DNA of 64,000 nt, taken from the NCBI RefSeq assembly GCF_001278805.1, contig NZ_CP012602.1, positions 4,741,501 to 4,805,500 on the forward strand. Reading direction: 5' to 3'. Origin of the DNA: Bacillus sp. FJAT-18017. GTDB lineage: Bacteria > Bacillota > Bacilli > Bacillales > Cytobacillaceae. Positions 53,673 to 62,705 of this stretch are shown here, piece after piece. The notes beneath the pieces are model-generated. The model saw only the letters and a list, made by a program, of their open reading frames with translations. It was not told the DNA's origin and did not search any database. Both the position numbers and the translations under genes were made by a program. Positions within the stretch are counted from its first letter, which is position 1; the number at the start of each line of letters is the position of its first letter.

Positions 53673-54475
53673 ATCCCAGTCAACAGATAAACTGCAATAA
53701 TGAAGAATACTGCGATTGTTTTGATGATGGTAATAGCAAAGATGTCTTTGTACGATTGCTTATGAGTCAACCCTGTAATCGCCAGCAAGGTGATGACTGC
53801 TCCGTTGTGCGGAAGGGTGTCCATACCGCCTGATGCCATCGAAATGACACGGTGCATAACCTCTAGCGGAATATCAAATTGGTTTGCCAGTTTAATATAG
53901 GTATCGCTCATCGTACCGAGAGTGATAGCGATTCCTGCAGAAGCTGAACCGGAGATTGCGGATAACACGTTTGTTGTGACTGCTCCGTTTACCAATGGGT
54001 GAGAGAATACTGAAGCTATTCCATCTCTTGCAATTTTAAAGCCTGGAATGTTTGAAATGACTGCACCAAATCCATATTCAGTTGCAGAGTTCATAATCGC
54101 AAGCAAGGCACCGGCAACGCCGATTTTTGAACCTTCTTTAAAGTCCATGACAACCGGCTTGTGATTATAAAGAATGGTTGCGATGATACCAACAATCAAC
54201 GCTATTTCTACTGACCAGATCCCAACTACTTTGGATGTTTCAATACTTGGGAAAGCAAGGCCGATCGCTTCAAAGTCAAATCCATTCGGATATCATTTCG
54301 GAATGATAGTTGTAAAAACTTTATTTAGTACAGCAACTAGGACAACCGGAACGAATGCGAAAATTCGGCGTCCAATACTTTCATGTGCATTCAAATCGAT
54401 TTCTATTTGATTTTCTTCTTTAATTGTTCCGAATGAGTCATAGCCCTCTCCAGCATTGGATAAGAGCATAATCAC
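53666..54475 (-). pseudogene. Gluconate:H+ symporter (GntP family), truncated and interrupted
   Basis: The frame is continuous from 54475 down to 53666 except for a TGA at 54293-54295, in the stretch IIPK-stop-YPNGFDF. The C-terminal blocks (GSASAGIAITLG, MASGGMDTLPHNGAVITLL, TIIKTIAVFF) are GntP-family. Only about 270 codons remain where members have about 450. The missing N-terminal part is replaced at 54475 by the IscA-like gene with no spacer. Hence both a nonsense change and a 5' deletion; it should be non-functional. The TGA could be a single-base change from TGG (Trp), which family members tend to have there. Confidence 0.88.
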
Positions 54476-54745
54476 TTACAGAATTTCAAATTGTTTAAAG
54501 CCAGTTTGGTCGGGTATAAAATCGAGCGTTTTATTTCTGAAATAGTGACGTTCCCCTTTATCTATAATAAATTCCAGCCCATCTATTGCTACCTGCTCAT
54601 CGTTTGTTCCCGCTGTGGCCTCTAATGTAATCTTTACCTTCATAAAGCAGCTTTTCCTCATTTGCAGCCTGATAAGTTTACCAACTGTTGAAGTCCTGAT
54701 TCTTTCATTCAACTCATTGAGAGTTGCTTCTGTCACTTTAAACAT
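54476..54745 (-). CDS. HesB/IscA-like domain protein
   Basis: 89 residues with the fold of the HesB/YadR/YfhF-type proteins (MFKVTEATLNELNERI start, then a long beta region). Only one Cys (in MRKSCFMKVK) is found, and the usual C-x-C near the end is absent, so it may not bind a cluster in the usual way. GGAAAGGG precedes the ATG at 54745. Its stop is followed directly by the truncated gntP, a deletion joint. Confidence 0.6.
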   Translation of the reverse strand: MFKVTEATLNELNERIRTSTVGKLIRLQMRKSCFMKVKITLEATAGTNDEQVAIDGLEFIIDKGERHYFRNKTLDFIPDQTGFKQFEIL

Positions 54746-54976
54746 TTGATCATCCCTTTCCTTTCGACATCTCATTATAGTCCCATTATTCGAAAAGAAA
54801 AAAGAACTCTGTCCATAGGATAGATCTCATCACATACTTACGATGATCATTCCTTCCAAAAGGTTTGACGATTAGAGGGTCTCAAAAAAATTATTTGTTG
54901 CCAGCCCACATATGAAGGAGACTGTCTGATTTTGGCGAATTATTCTTTTACTGATATGTAAAATTGGGGGATTTTC

Positions 54977-56260
54977 ATGAATGTTGCCATTCAGCATATA
55001 TTGCTTCAAATTCTTATGGTTCTTTTTCCAATCATCCTGTATCTTGCCTTAACAAGTGAACGGAACCAACCTGAAAAAGGAAATCTCCTTTGGGGTATCG
55101 CTTGTGCTTCAAGTATAGCCCTATCCATGCTCTTCTCCATTGATATTTACGGTGTACTTCTGGATATTCGGCTGGTGCCTATATTCCTCTCTTTTTTATA
55201 TGGAGGAACCCTTATCGGTGTTAGTGTAACAGCCTTCACCGCGGGACTCCGCTTCATAGTTGGTGGTGCTGGAGCAGAGGAAAGTATCATTCTCCTGCTA
55301 ATGTTAGCGTATATTATTTTCCAATTTAGCAAGACTTTTCATTCTTCTCCAATCAAAAAGAAACTATCCTTAAGTACTTTATTTTTTATCATTGTTACAT
55401 TTGCTTATTCAGTTGTATGGTCTGTTGCATTCGAACAGGGGATCTATCCACTTGGAGTCTTTTATTTAGTTGTCTATATTTTTGCCAATGTCCTGACAGT
55501 CTGGCTTGCCATTCATTTATTGGAAACTTTTACGTTAAAAAGAAAACTGGTCGGAGAACTGCATCGAAAAGAAAAAATGGAAATTGTCGGTCAGCTGGCT
55601 GCAAGCGTTGCCCATGAAATCAGAAACCCCATGACGAGTGTGAGAGGCTTTATCCAAATCCTTCAGAATGCAGATAATATTACATCCGATCAGAAAAATT
55701 ATCTTACTGTTTGTATTACAGAACTGGATCGTGCCAATGAAATTATTTCAGATTATCTTTCATTAGGAAAAAAAGAGATAGATGAGCATTCTCTGATTAA
55801 AATGGAACTTGGGGCAGAGGCAAGGCATTCCGCTAAGTCGTTAACCTCTTTTGCAGCACTTCAAAATGTTGCTCTTGAAGTGGATATAAATGAGGAAGCA
55901 TACATCTTGGGCTTACCCGGCCGGATCAGGCAAATGTTCATAAATTTAATTAAAAATGGAATTGAAGCGTCAAACTCCGGGGGGACGGTTTCTATAAGCC
56001 TGCAAAAAAGCCATGATAACGCTACTATTTTCATTTCGGACAATGGTCAGGGAATGGATGAGGATCAGATAAAAAATCTGGGGCTTCCCTATTATTCCAC
56101 AAAGGAAAAAGGCACAGGCCTCGGCCTGATGGTCACCCTTCAAATCATTACGGAAATCGGCGGCACCTGGACAGTCAGAACCGAGAAAAATAAAGGAACT
56201 ACCTTTGAATTATCCTTTCCACTCTTTATCCAGAGTCAATATCATCCTCCAGATGAATAG
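54977..56260 (+). CDS. Sensor histidine kinase, KinB-like
   Basis: 427 residues. Five to six membrane helices in the first ~185 residues, in the 5TMR-LYT style, then a HisKA dimerisation helix with the phosphorylated His in VAHEIRNPMTSVRGF (His213) and an HATPase domain with N-box NLIKNGIEAS, G1 DNGQGMD and G2 GTGLGL. Length and layout closely match B. subtilis KinB, a sporulation phosphorelay kinase. No response regulator is adjacent, as expected for an orphan phosphorelay kinase. GGGGG lies 8 bases before the ATG. Confidence 0.85.
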   Translation: MNVAIQHILLQILMVLFPIILYLALTSERNQPEKGNLLWGIACASSIALSMLFSIDIYGVLLDIRLVPIFLSFLYGGTLIGVSVTAFTAGLRFIVGGAGAEESIILLLMLAYIIFQFSKTFHSSPIKKKLSLSTLFFIIVTFAYSVVWSVAFEQGIYPLGVFYLVVYIFANVLTVWLAIHLLETFTLKRKLVGELHRKEKMEIVGQLAASVAHEIRNPMTSVRGFIQILQNADNITSDQKNYLTVCITELDRANEIISDYLSLGKKEIDEHSLIKMELGAEARHSAKSLTSFAALQNVALEVDINEEAYILGLPGRIRQMFINLIKNGIEASNSGGTVSISLQKSHDNATIFISDNGQGMDEDQIKNLGLPYYSTKEKGTGLGLMVTLQIITEIGGTWTVRTEKNKGTTFELSFPLFIQSQYHPPDE

Positions 56261-56415
56261 GCCAGGCTTACCAACTACCATTCGAGAAGCAGTCCATACT
56301 ATATCAAGAATTAACGATAACTTGCCTCCTTACCAAAATCCTGGAGTCATTCTAAAATACAGGTATTAATTTCTTTCAATAGCAAAGATTAAGAGTAAAA
56401 AGTGAGGAAAATTAC

Positions 56416-56613
56416 ATGGGGCTTTTCAGTGAGTGGAGACTAGCAAGGAATGAAAAATATAAAATGAAGATGCGGGAGGATAACCGCTGCCCGCTCTGTA
56501 ACGGTAAGGGGTTCGTATTATACCGTGGATTTGATTATGTTATGGATTCTTTTGACTGCGCGGGCTGCCACGGAACTGGTTTATTTTCAGAATGGGAAGA
56601 TGCAGCGGAATAA
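56416..56613 (+). CDS. Small DnaJ-type zinc-finger protein
   Basis: 65 residues with two C-x-x-C-x-G-x-G half-fingers: CPLCNGKG near 25 and CAGCHGTG near 47. They would bind one zinc. Such stand-alone small proteins occur in Bacillus and have no defined role. GTGAGGA before the ATG; terminator at 56676. Confidence 0.72.
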   Translation: MGLFSEWRLARNEKYKMKMREDNRCPLCNGKGFVLYRGFDYVMDSFDCAGCHGTGLFSEWEDAAE

Positions 56614-56675
56614 TTAAGCCCCTTCAACTTCTCCCTCTTATGTTATTGGCAAAAGTGAACGATATACTATCCTGT

Positions 56676-56702
56676 GGTCACCAAAACACGCTTTTGGTGA
56701 CC
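56676..56702 (+). terminator. Terminator after the zinc-finger gene
   Basis: GGTCACCAAAA-CACGC-TTTTGGTGACC followed by TTTCGTTTTT. Confidence 0.9.
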
Positions 56703-56882
56703 TTTCGTTTTTATCATAAGAATAGCCTGCGAACGCAGTCGCAGTGCAGACTATCATTTTTGCCTATAAATCTAGTGATTCTAGGTTTTAGTGGATTTTT
56801 AGAAGAATAGGATACAAGCCCTGACAGCTTGTACGAAAGTGAATAGTATACAGTATCAAAAGAAGAGAGGAGGGAATAACAT

Positions 56883-57188
56883 ATGTTCTTTTCAAACGAT
56901 GATATTGCAGGGCTTTTGGAATCCTGCCGCAGAGGATCTAATGTTGGCGGAGCTCAAGATGATCGCCGCAAAAGAAAGGATGACAGGCACGACAACCGCC
57001 GGAATCGCTCCAATGAAGATGTTGCAGGAATATTCGATGAAAATTTCCGCGTAAGGGTCAATGCTTCCATTGATGGTGACGATTTCTGCCGTGCTGTCCG
57101 CCGCTGTTTGATCAGGGATCTCGTTGGCGGCATTCGCGACGACAACGATGACAACAGAGACCATCATAAGTGCAAATGCAGGAGATAA
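56883..57188 (+). CDS. Small Asp/Arg-rich protein of unknown function
   Basis: 101 residues. The first part FFSNDDIAGLLESCRRGSN and the middle NEDVAGIFDENFRVRVNASID look like distant internal repeats (N-D/E-D-x-A-G-x). The linker is Asp/Arg-rich and the end is HHKCKCRR. GAGGAGGG precedes the ATG by 8 bases. Not recognised; spore-associated genes lie nearby (59050-60623), which suggests but does not show a spore role. Good terminator follows. Confidence 0.65.
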   Translation: MFFSNDDIAGLLESCRRGSNVGGAQDDRRKRKDDRHDNRRNRSNEDVAGIFDENFRVRVNASIDGDDFCRAVRRCLIRDLVGGIRDDNDDNRDHHKCKCRR

Positions 57189-57212
57189 CCCTAAGTTTGG
57201 TGCGTAAACAAG

Positions 57213-57245
57213 AAGCCGGGGCTGGCAGTTTGCCCCGGCTTTTTG
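57213..57245 (+). terminator. Terminator between 56883 gene and selO
   Basis: AAGCCGGGGC-TGGCAGTTT-GCCCCGGCTT ends in TTTTG. Also ends the convergent selO. Confidence 0.9.
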
Positions 57246-57248
57246 TTT

Positions 57249-58712
57249 CTATGTCCCGCAGAAAGTTCGATACGGCTGACTGGAAGCTGGTGCCAGCTTG
57301 CAGTACTTTTCCTGTTCCGGAGAATGTGCAAAGGGATTGGATAGTGCTATTAACAGCCTTTCCATTACACTGAAGTCTTCCTCTTCCACAGCAGCTTCAA
57401 GCGCTTCCTCTACTCGGTGATTCCTGGGAATTATCGCCGGATTGCTGTTTCTCATCAGCTGATGCGATTCCTCCCTCGTTTGTTCTTGTCTCCTACGCCT
57501 GGCTTCCCACCGCTCAAGCCATTCGGTAAAGTCCGGATAGCCTTTTAGAACAGTCTCGTCTGTTTTTCCAAAGGTCAGAGCCCTGAATGTATTTGTATAA
57601 TCAGCTCGATAATTCTTCATCATGCCCAGAAGTTCATCGACTAGCTTTTCATCTTCCTCTTCGACGTTAAACAAGCCAAGTTTCTTCCGCATCCCATCTA
57701 TCCAATAGGAATGATGAAGCTTGATATACCCCGCAATCTCCTCCTGGGCAATATCGACAGCCTTTTCCGTGTCATCATGAAATAGCGGAAGTAAAGCCTC
57801 AGCAAGCCGCGCCAGATTCCAGCCGCCTATATACGGCTGGTTTCCGTATGCATAACGGCCTTCCCTGTCAATTGAGCTGAATACAGTTGCAGGATCGTAG
57901 ATATCCATAAATGCACATGGCCCATAATCAATCGTTTCACCGCTAATTGTCATGTTGTCTGTATTCATAACACCGTGAATAAAACCAACTAGCTGCCATT
58001 GGGCGATAAGCGCCGCCTGGCGGTCAATTACCGCCCTAAAAAAATCTAAATACTTATTTACATCATGATTCAAATCTGGATAATGGCGCTCTATAGCATA
58101 ATCAGCCAGGGTGCGAATCTCATCCTTTTCTCCCGCCCCAGCAGTATATGTGAAAGTACCGACACGTAGATGGCTGGCAGCCACCCGAGTAAGAATGGCG
58201 CCAGGAAGTTCATTTTCCCTGTATACCGCCTCTCCTGTCGCGACAACAGCGAGGCTTCTGGTCGTCGGGATTCCGAGAGCGTGCATCGCTTCGCTGATAA
58301 TATGCTCCCGAAGCATTGGCCCAAGAGCAGCCCGGCCGTCACCCCCGCGGGAATAAGGTGTCCGTCCAGAGCCCTTTAGCTGAATATCAAACCGTTCCCC
58401 ACTTGGACTAAGCTGTTCCCCCAGCAATATTGCCCGGCCGTCCCCGAGCATGGCGAGATGCCCGAATTGATGTCCCGCATATGCCTGGGCAATGGGGTTA
58501 GCGCCAATGGGAAGCTCATTGCCGGAAAAAACCTCAGCGTCTGCTTCAAGTTCCGTTGGATTGAGTCCGAGTTCTTCTGCCAACTGCGAATTGAAAACGA
58601 TAATTTTCGGAGCCTTAACCGGAGTTGGTTCCTGTTTTGTAAAAAAGAACTCAGGAAGGCGGGCATAGCTATTATCGAAATTCCAGCCTTGATTTTGTGT
58701 TTGTTTAGTCAT
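57249..58712 (-). CDS. selO: SelO/YdiU-family protein AMPylase
   Basis: 487 residues, a normal length for the SelO (YdiU/UPF0061) pseudokinase family. Blocks include [65 protein letters not shown] and [24 protein letters not shown]. The family transfers AMP to protein hydroxyl groups and is linked with redox response. AAAGGAG stands 6 bases before the ATG. Single gene with its terminator shared with the neighbour. Confidence 0.95.
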   Translation of the reverse strand: MTKQTQNQGWNFDNSYARLPEFFFTKQEPTPVKAPKIIVFNSQLAEELGLNPTELEADAEVFSGNELPIGANPIAQAYAGHQFGHLAMLGDGRAILLGEQLSPSGERFDIQLKGSGRTPYSRGGDGRAALGPMLREHIISEAMHALGIPTTRSLAVVATGEAVYRENELPGAILTRVAASHLRVGTFTYTAGAGEKDEIRTLADYAIERHYPDLNHDVNKYLDFFRAVIDRQAALIAQWQLVGFIHGVMNTDNMTISGETIDYGPCAFMDIYDPATVFSSIDREGRYAYGNQPYIGGWNLARLAEALLPLFHDDTEKAVDIAQEEIAGYIKLHHSYWIDGMRKKLGLFNVEEEDEKLVDELLGMMKNYRADYTNTFRALTFGKTDETVLKGYPDFTEWLERWEARRRRQEQTREESHQLMRNSNPAIIPRNHRVEEALEAAVEEEDFSVMERLLIALSNPFAHSPEQEKYCKLAPASSQPYRTFCGT

Positions 58713-59049
58713 CGTAACTCCTTTCAGTTAGAGCTTAGTTTTTATACTATGTGATCTACTTTTAACCTTAAAGCAATCCGAGGACAAAATCACGTTTGAC
58801 AAAAAGGTTATCCTTCGCAGAGGAATCCAAGGCCAAATTACCTTTTTAAAAACAAGTCTCTGGCAAGAAGTTTAAGGCTTTGCCTCCGAAAAACCTGCAT
58901 TAGTCCTGGCAAGACAGTTTAGGGACTTTCACCTCTCAAAACCGCCATTTTCCTCTAAAAAGTATTTTAAACATTCCCTCTACCACATTAATACCCGCCC
59001 ACACAGCTTTTAGCAAATTGCTGTTAGTTTTTAAGGCAGTTGCTGAACT
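58713..59049. other. Gap with no recognised feature
   Basis: 337 bases between selO and the small gene at 59050. Apart from A/T-rich promoter-like sequence for selO near 58740, I see no gene, clear repeat or strong hairpin. Confidence 0.5.
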
Positions 59050-59196
59050 TTAATTTTTCCTAACATCAGATGAATCATCGTAATCATAGCGGAACCCATC
59101 GTTCTGTGGAGAAACACTATTGCCCATTTTTTTATTTTTGTTGTCATGCTTGTTTCCTATGCCGGCTTTCCCAGCGGATTTTTTAATTTCACCCAT
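59050..59196 (-). CDS. Small Lys/Gly/Asn-rich protein, SASP-like in character
   Basis: 48 residues starting MGEIKKSAGKAGIGNKHDNK, hydrophilic with no hydrophobic core. AGGGGG stands 7 bases before the ATG. In composition and size it resembles minor small acid-soluble spore proteins such as SspN, but I cannot align it to a named one. Spore-associated neighbours (59457-60623) fit. Confidence 0.55.
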   Translation of the reverse strand: MGEIKKSAGKAGIGNKHDNKNKKMGNSVSPQNDGFRYDYDDSSDVRKN

Positions 59197-59456
59197 ATTC
59201 CTGCCCCCTCCAAGTGAAGTTCTCCCTTATAGCTTTCCCTTGCTAGCTAATTATCTATGTAATGGTCTTAGCGAAACAAAATTAAATTTAAGAAGAGGCT
59301 TAAAGCTACCAGGACCCTATCAGAAATCGGTTGGGTGGCCACAAGAAAATGGTTTCTAAGAAACTCAGGAAATGTAAATTGCTTCCCTTGGACAACATTT
59401 ATTTTTCCGCCAAAGGCATATACATCTTAAGAAAACGTGTGCGGGAGGGATAAAGA

Positions 59457-59681
59457 ATGGACAATATTGAATGGAAAGTCAGCGATCCATATGTGTTTCA
59501 GACGCTGTCCGGGATTGTTGGCTCACAGATTGCAGTTGAGACAGTCAGAGGCTCGGTACGAGGCAGGCTTGCAAACGTCCAGCCTGACCATATTGTAGTG
59601 GAGTTCGGGGGAAATGCTTTTTTCATTCGGACAGCTCAAATTATTTGGGTCGTGCCAAATCCGCAACAGGTGCTCGTATAA
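59457..59681 (+). CDS. DUF2642 family protein
   Basis: 74 residues: VFQTLSGIVGSQIAVETVRGSVRGRLANVQPDHIVVEFGG matches DUF2642 (YuzF-like), a small beta-rich protein often encoded with spore coat genes. GGGAGGG before the ATG. It lies 51 bp before the manganese catalase gene, so likely one unit. Confidence 0.78.
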   Translation: MDNIEWKVSDPYVFQTLSGIVGSQIAVETVRGSVRGRLANVQPDHIVVEFGGNAFFIRTAQIIWVVPNPQQVLV

Positions 59682-59732
59682 AATGGCTTTTCTTAGTCCA
59701 ATCAAAACTATACTTACTTGGGGGTGGCCTAC

Positions 59733-60623
59733 ATGATATCACGGATCAACAAGCTCCAGATTGCATTGCCGATCCCCGAACATGGTGATCCTAATGCAGC
59801 AGCAGCTGTACAGGAGCTAATGGGCGGAAAATTTGGCGAAATGTCGACTTTGAACAATTATATGTTTCAGTCATTCAACTTCCGTGGCAAAAAAAGATTT
59901 AAACCCTTCTATGACCTAATTGCCAGCATCAGTGCCGAAGAGTTTGCACACGTCGAACTTGTTGCGAATACTATAAACCTACTGTCCCACGGCAATACTT
60001 ACGCAGCTGATCCGGATCTCGCTCCACTACAGATTGGCAAGGACGCAAGATACTCGCTCCACTTTTTATTGACACCGCAGGCAGCTTACCCTGGAGACAG
60101 CATGGGACGCCCCTGGAATGGTGAATTTGTTACAAATACAGGGGTACTTGTCCAAGACCTTCTCCATAATTATTTGCTGGAAATCGGCGCTCGGATACAG
60201 AAAATGCGCGTATATGAAACCACGACGAATCCTGTTGCGCGGGAATTGACCGGCTTTTTGCTTGTACGCGGCGGAACCCATATTATCGCCTATGCCAAGG
60301 CTCTAGAAATGGCAACCGGAGTAGAAGTAGGTAAAATGCTGCCGGTGCCGGATCTTGATAATTATAAGTTTGACCATGCCAAAAAATACATGGATCAAGG
60401 ACTGTATAATGTCCTATATACATGGGGTGAATCGGAATATAGGGACATTGCTCAGATCTGGAAAGGTCCAAATCCTGAAACAGGGCAGCCGCTCCAGGTA
60501 ATAGATGGATGCCCTGAAGGAGCCCCTATCCCCGACTTCGAAGAAAAACCGGAAGAATTCGCACCAGGAATCGACCAGGACGACTACCAGCGAATATTAA
60601 AAAGACTATTAAGCAATATGTAA
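59733..60623 (+). CDS. Manganese catalase family protein (CotJC/YjqC-like)
   Basis: 296 residues. A four-helix di-manganese centre is indicated by Glu in GGKFGEMSTLNNY, AEEFAHVE (Glu-x2-His), LLEIGAR and RGGTHIIAYAKALE. The family decomposes hydrogen peroxide; in Bacillus such proteins (CotJC, YjqC, YdbD) are linked to the spore coat or stress. The ATG at 59733 has GGTGG 7-8 bases upstream; the TTG at 59718 is not needed. Ends at the hairpin at 60645. Confidence 0.92.
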   Translation: MISRINKLQIALPIPEHGDPNAAAAVQELMGGKFGEMSTLNNYMFQSFNFRGKKRFKPFYDLIASISAEEFAHVELVANTINLLSHGNTYAADPDLAPLQIGKDARYSLHFLLTPQAAYPGDSMGRPWNGEFVTNTGVLVQDLLHNYLLEIGARIQKMRVYETTTNPVARELTGFLLVRGGTHIIAYAKALEMATGVEVGKMLPVPDLDNYKFDHAKKYMDQGLYNVLYTWGESEYRDIAQIWKGPNPETGQPLQVIDGCPEGAPIPDFEEKPEEFAPGIDQDDYQRILKRLLSNM

Positions 60624-60644
60624 CTATCGTCTCCATCCCAGCAG

Positions 60645-60669
60645 ACCCGAATGGATATTCCATTCGGGT
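60645..60669 (+). terminator. Terminator after the catalase gene
   Basis: ACCCGAATGG-ATATT-CCATTCGGGT, a perfect 10-bp stem followed by TGTTC; weak T-run. Confidence 0.75.
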
Positions 60670-60681
60670 TGTTCACATTTT

Positions 60682-60705
60682 CACAAGGGGTCAGACCCCT
60701 TTGTG
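60682..60705 (-). terminator. Second stem-loop (catalase/TrhA convergence)
   Basis: CACAAGGGGTC and GACCCCTTTGTG form a palindrome around AG/CA. It also resembles a dispersed GGGGTCAGACCCC repeat seen in Bacillus. Confidence 0.65.
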
Positions 60706-60716
60706 TAATTCTACAC

Positions 60717-61352
60717 TTAAGGTAACAAGGTGAGTACCGCGAAGAAGTGCATGATACTGCCTGCTAGTACGAATATATGCCATATTGCATGGTGATAATG
60801 GAATGCTCGCCATACGTAGAAGATCGCGCCGACTGTGTATAGGACCCCGCCAATAATTAAGAACTTAAGTCCTTCCGTTGTAAGATTGGCAACGAGCGGC
60901 TCCCAGGCAAAAACGATCAGCCAGCCCATGACCACATACAAGACTGTCGACGGTATAACATACTTTTTAACAAAGAAAGATTTAAACACCGTACCAGCGA
61001 TTGCGAGTCCCCAAACAACTCCAAACAACGTCCAGCCAAGCGCTCCCTTGACCGCAAGGAACAGAAATGGCGTGTAGGTTCCTGCTATAAAAAAGTAAAT
61101 GGACGAATGGTCCAGCACTTCAAATACATCCTTTGCCTTTCCCGGCGGAAAACTATGCAGCAGCGTAGATGAAGTATAAAGAATCACCATTGTGACCCCA
61201 AAAATCGTAAAGCTGACCACATGCCATGAGGTTCCTTCCATTGCTGAAAAAACTATCAAAACTGTTAGAGCCGCAATGCTTAATACAAAACCAATCCCAT
61301 GAATGATGGCATTGGCGATTTCCTCACCTTTAGTAAAAACATGGGTTTTCAA
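60717..61352 (-). CDS. trhA: Hemolysin III/TrhA family membrane protein (PAQR-like)
   Basis: About 211 residues and seven membrane helices. The metal-binding/catalytic pattern is present: NAIIHGIGF, SSTLLHSFP, DHSSIYFFIAGTYTPF and HAIWHIFVLAGSIMHFF. The TrhA group (YqfA/hemolysin III) affects membrane energetics and fatty acid tension. The frame opens at a GTG at 61382, but AAGGAGG lies after it, so I prefer the TTG at 61352 even with a long 12-base spacer. Confidence 0.88.
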   Translation of the reverse strand: MKTHVFTKGEEIANAIIHGIGFVLSIAALTVLIVFSAMEGTSWHVVSFTIFGVTMVILYTSSTLLHSFPPGKAKDVFEVLDHSSIYFFIAGTYTPFLFLAVKGALGWTLFGVVWGLAIAGTVFKSFFVKKYVIPSTVLYVVMGWLIVFAWEPLVANLTTEGLKFLIIGGVLYTVGAIFYVWRAFHYHHAIWHIFVLAGSIMHFFAVLTLLP

Positions 61353-61559
61353 TCTCTTACCTAACCTCCTTGAAAAGTGCAATTATAAAGGGCCACCATT
61401 TCAGCCTCTAGTTACGGGCATCACAAGTCCTTCATCGACCTGCCGGCATTTCACCTTCCATATAATTTGTTACCCAAAACCTTGCCTGATTAGTTCATTC
61501 TTTTCTCATAGAAACTAAGAACAGCTGTCAGTTTCTATTATAATCATATAACTATTATG

Positions 61560-61571
61560 TCGGTTAACCGA
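61560..61571. promoter_or_regulatory. 12-bp palindrome in the gap before TrhA
   Basis: TCGGTTAACCGA is self-complementary. Isolated, with no second copy seen. Weak. Confidence 0.25.
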
Positions 61572-61593
61572 ATGCTTTTTGTTACATATATGT

Positions 61594-61628
61594 AAAAGGG
61601 CAGCCGATTTTTGTACTGCTGCCCCTTT
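61594..61628 (-). terminator. Terminator after the 61655 gene
   Basis: AAAGGGCAGC pairs with GCTGCCCCTTT; on the minus strand it ends in TTTTACA. Confidence 0.78.
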
Positions 61629-61654
61629 CCTGTTTGTCCACTTTTCGAATCTCC

Positions 61655-61897
61655 TTAGTAAAGTTCGGGCAAAATATCTTGGCCGGTTATTCCCCTGAAT
61701 ACCCGAAAATGAAAAACAAAGTCATCAAAGAAAACCGGCTTTTCCTTATCAAAGCTATACCAGGAGAAAAACGATTCAAGCTGGCTTCTGTCCACCTTGT
61801 CCAATTCGCCGGAAACAAAAAGTGGATATTTCAGCTTCTTATACAGCTCTCCATGCCCGTACAATAAAAACACATCCTCCATTTCCTCTTCTGTCAT
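61655..61897 (-). CDS. Small protein of unknown function
   Basis: 80 residues with many aromatics (FFSWYSFDKEKPVFFDDFVFHFRVF). No signal peptide or membrane helix. GGAGG precedes the ATG at 61897 by 7 bases. Not recognised; neighbours do not suggest a function. Confidence 0.6.
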   Translation of the reverse strand: MTEEEMEDVFLLYGHGELYKKLKYPLFVSGELDKVDRSQLESFFSWYSFDKEKPVFFDDFVFHFRVFRGITGQDILPELY

Positions 61898-62064
61898 CCA
61901 TGCCCCTCCTTCGCCAGTCATACTCCATACGGTATGCAGTATGACTAAAAAGGGAGCGGTACATGCCTTTTTTTAAAAAAAAGGGCATTATTGTGCAGCA
62001 TGGCAGGACTTAAAGGAAAGCATGGAAACACTTTATAATTAGTTACAGAATAAATATATTGCCG

Positions 62065-62140
62065 CTTCTCACTAGTACTACTAAGACACTCACCAGTACG
62101 ACAACGAAAATTAAGAGCAATACTCAGATTAGTACTAAAA
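62065..62140 (-). repeat. Degenerate single copy of the 130-bp repeat family
   Basis: On the minus strand: TTAGTACTAATCTGAGTA, then TAATTTTCGTTGTCGTA, then CTGGTGAGTGTCTTAGTA and CTAGTGAGAAG. These match in order GTAGTACTACTCAGAGTAC, TAGTTTTTTCAGCTTATTGC, CTAGTGAGTGTCCGAGTA and CTAGTGACAAG of the tandem array at 966-1487. Confidence 0.75.
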
Positions 62141-62327
62141 GGACTATATAGAAAGCCCAACACTTTGTTGCTATTCGAGAATTGAGTTTAGCACTTTTCA
62201 CCAATCATCTCTGAAATTCACTAGTCCACACACATGTTTAATATGATCTTACCCCCATTTTTCGCACACAAAAAGGACTGCTTGTTTATACTATTATGTA
62301 CAACTCTCAAAGAAAGGAAAGATACCG

Positions 62328-62705
62328 ATGACTAAGAAACAACCACCTAAGGATGTCTACGAAGCAATCAGAAATGCCGGTTTCAAAGCAGAAATGCAAA
62401 TCAACCAGGCGATTCTGAACAGCTTAAACAATGGCAGGCTCGTCAGCACCGCAGCGACCCTTTCGAAAGCTCATAGAAAGCTCAAGAATCTATTACAACA
62501 GCCACAGACCCTTTTTACACAAACCACTACTCATCCATCACATACAGCCAACAAGGACGCCAAACCCACAACAATCAAAACAACCACACAAATTGCATCC
62601 ACTCGTAGAAGAAAACGATCCAAGCAATCAAAAGCTGCACTACTCGCACAACTCAACGGATTGCTCGAAAATCAGACAACCCCTGGGAGGAGGCAGCCTC
62701 TATGA
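62328..62705 (+). CDS. Basic-tailed protein upstream of PHA synthase
   Basis: 125 residues. Residues 1-55 are helical (KDVYEAIRNAGFKAEMQINQ and the following LSKAHRKLKNLL). Then comes a Thr/Gln/His-rich low-complexity stretch (60-90) and a Lys/Arg cluster RRRKRSKQSKAALLAQL. The coding strand is strongly A/C-rich here and poor in G. Its stop overlaps the phaC ATG (ATGA), so the two are coupled. It is not PhaR by eye; a phasin-like role with a DNA- or granule-binding tail is an inference. AGGAAAG precedes the ATG. Confidence 0.6.
   Translation: MTKKQPPKDVYEAIRNAGFKAEMQINQAILNSLNNGRLVSTAATLSKAHRKLKNLLQQPQTLFTQTTTHPSHTANKDAKPTTIKTTTQIASTRRRKRSKQSKAALLAQLNGLLENQTTPGRRQPL

Noticed and set aside
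54932..54938. Spo0A box before the KinB-like gene
   Set aside because: TGGCGAA differs from TGTCGAA by one base and no other box or sigma-H promoter could be pinned down; too weak to list as a site.
56839..57054. Alternative frame overlapping the Asp/Arg-rich gene
   Set aside because: The frame at 56883 has GAGGAGGG directly upstream and a more typical composition; the overlapping frame does not.
61926..61945. TACTCCATACGGTATGCAGTATG-type inverted repeat
   Set aside because: Arms are short and imperfect, and it sits just upstream of a small gene of unknown function; not enough to call an operator.
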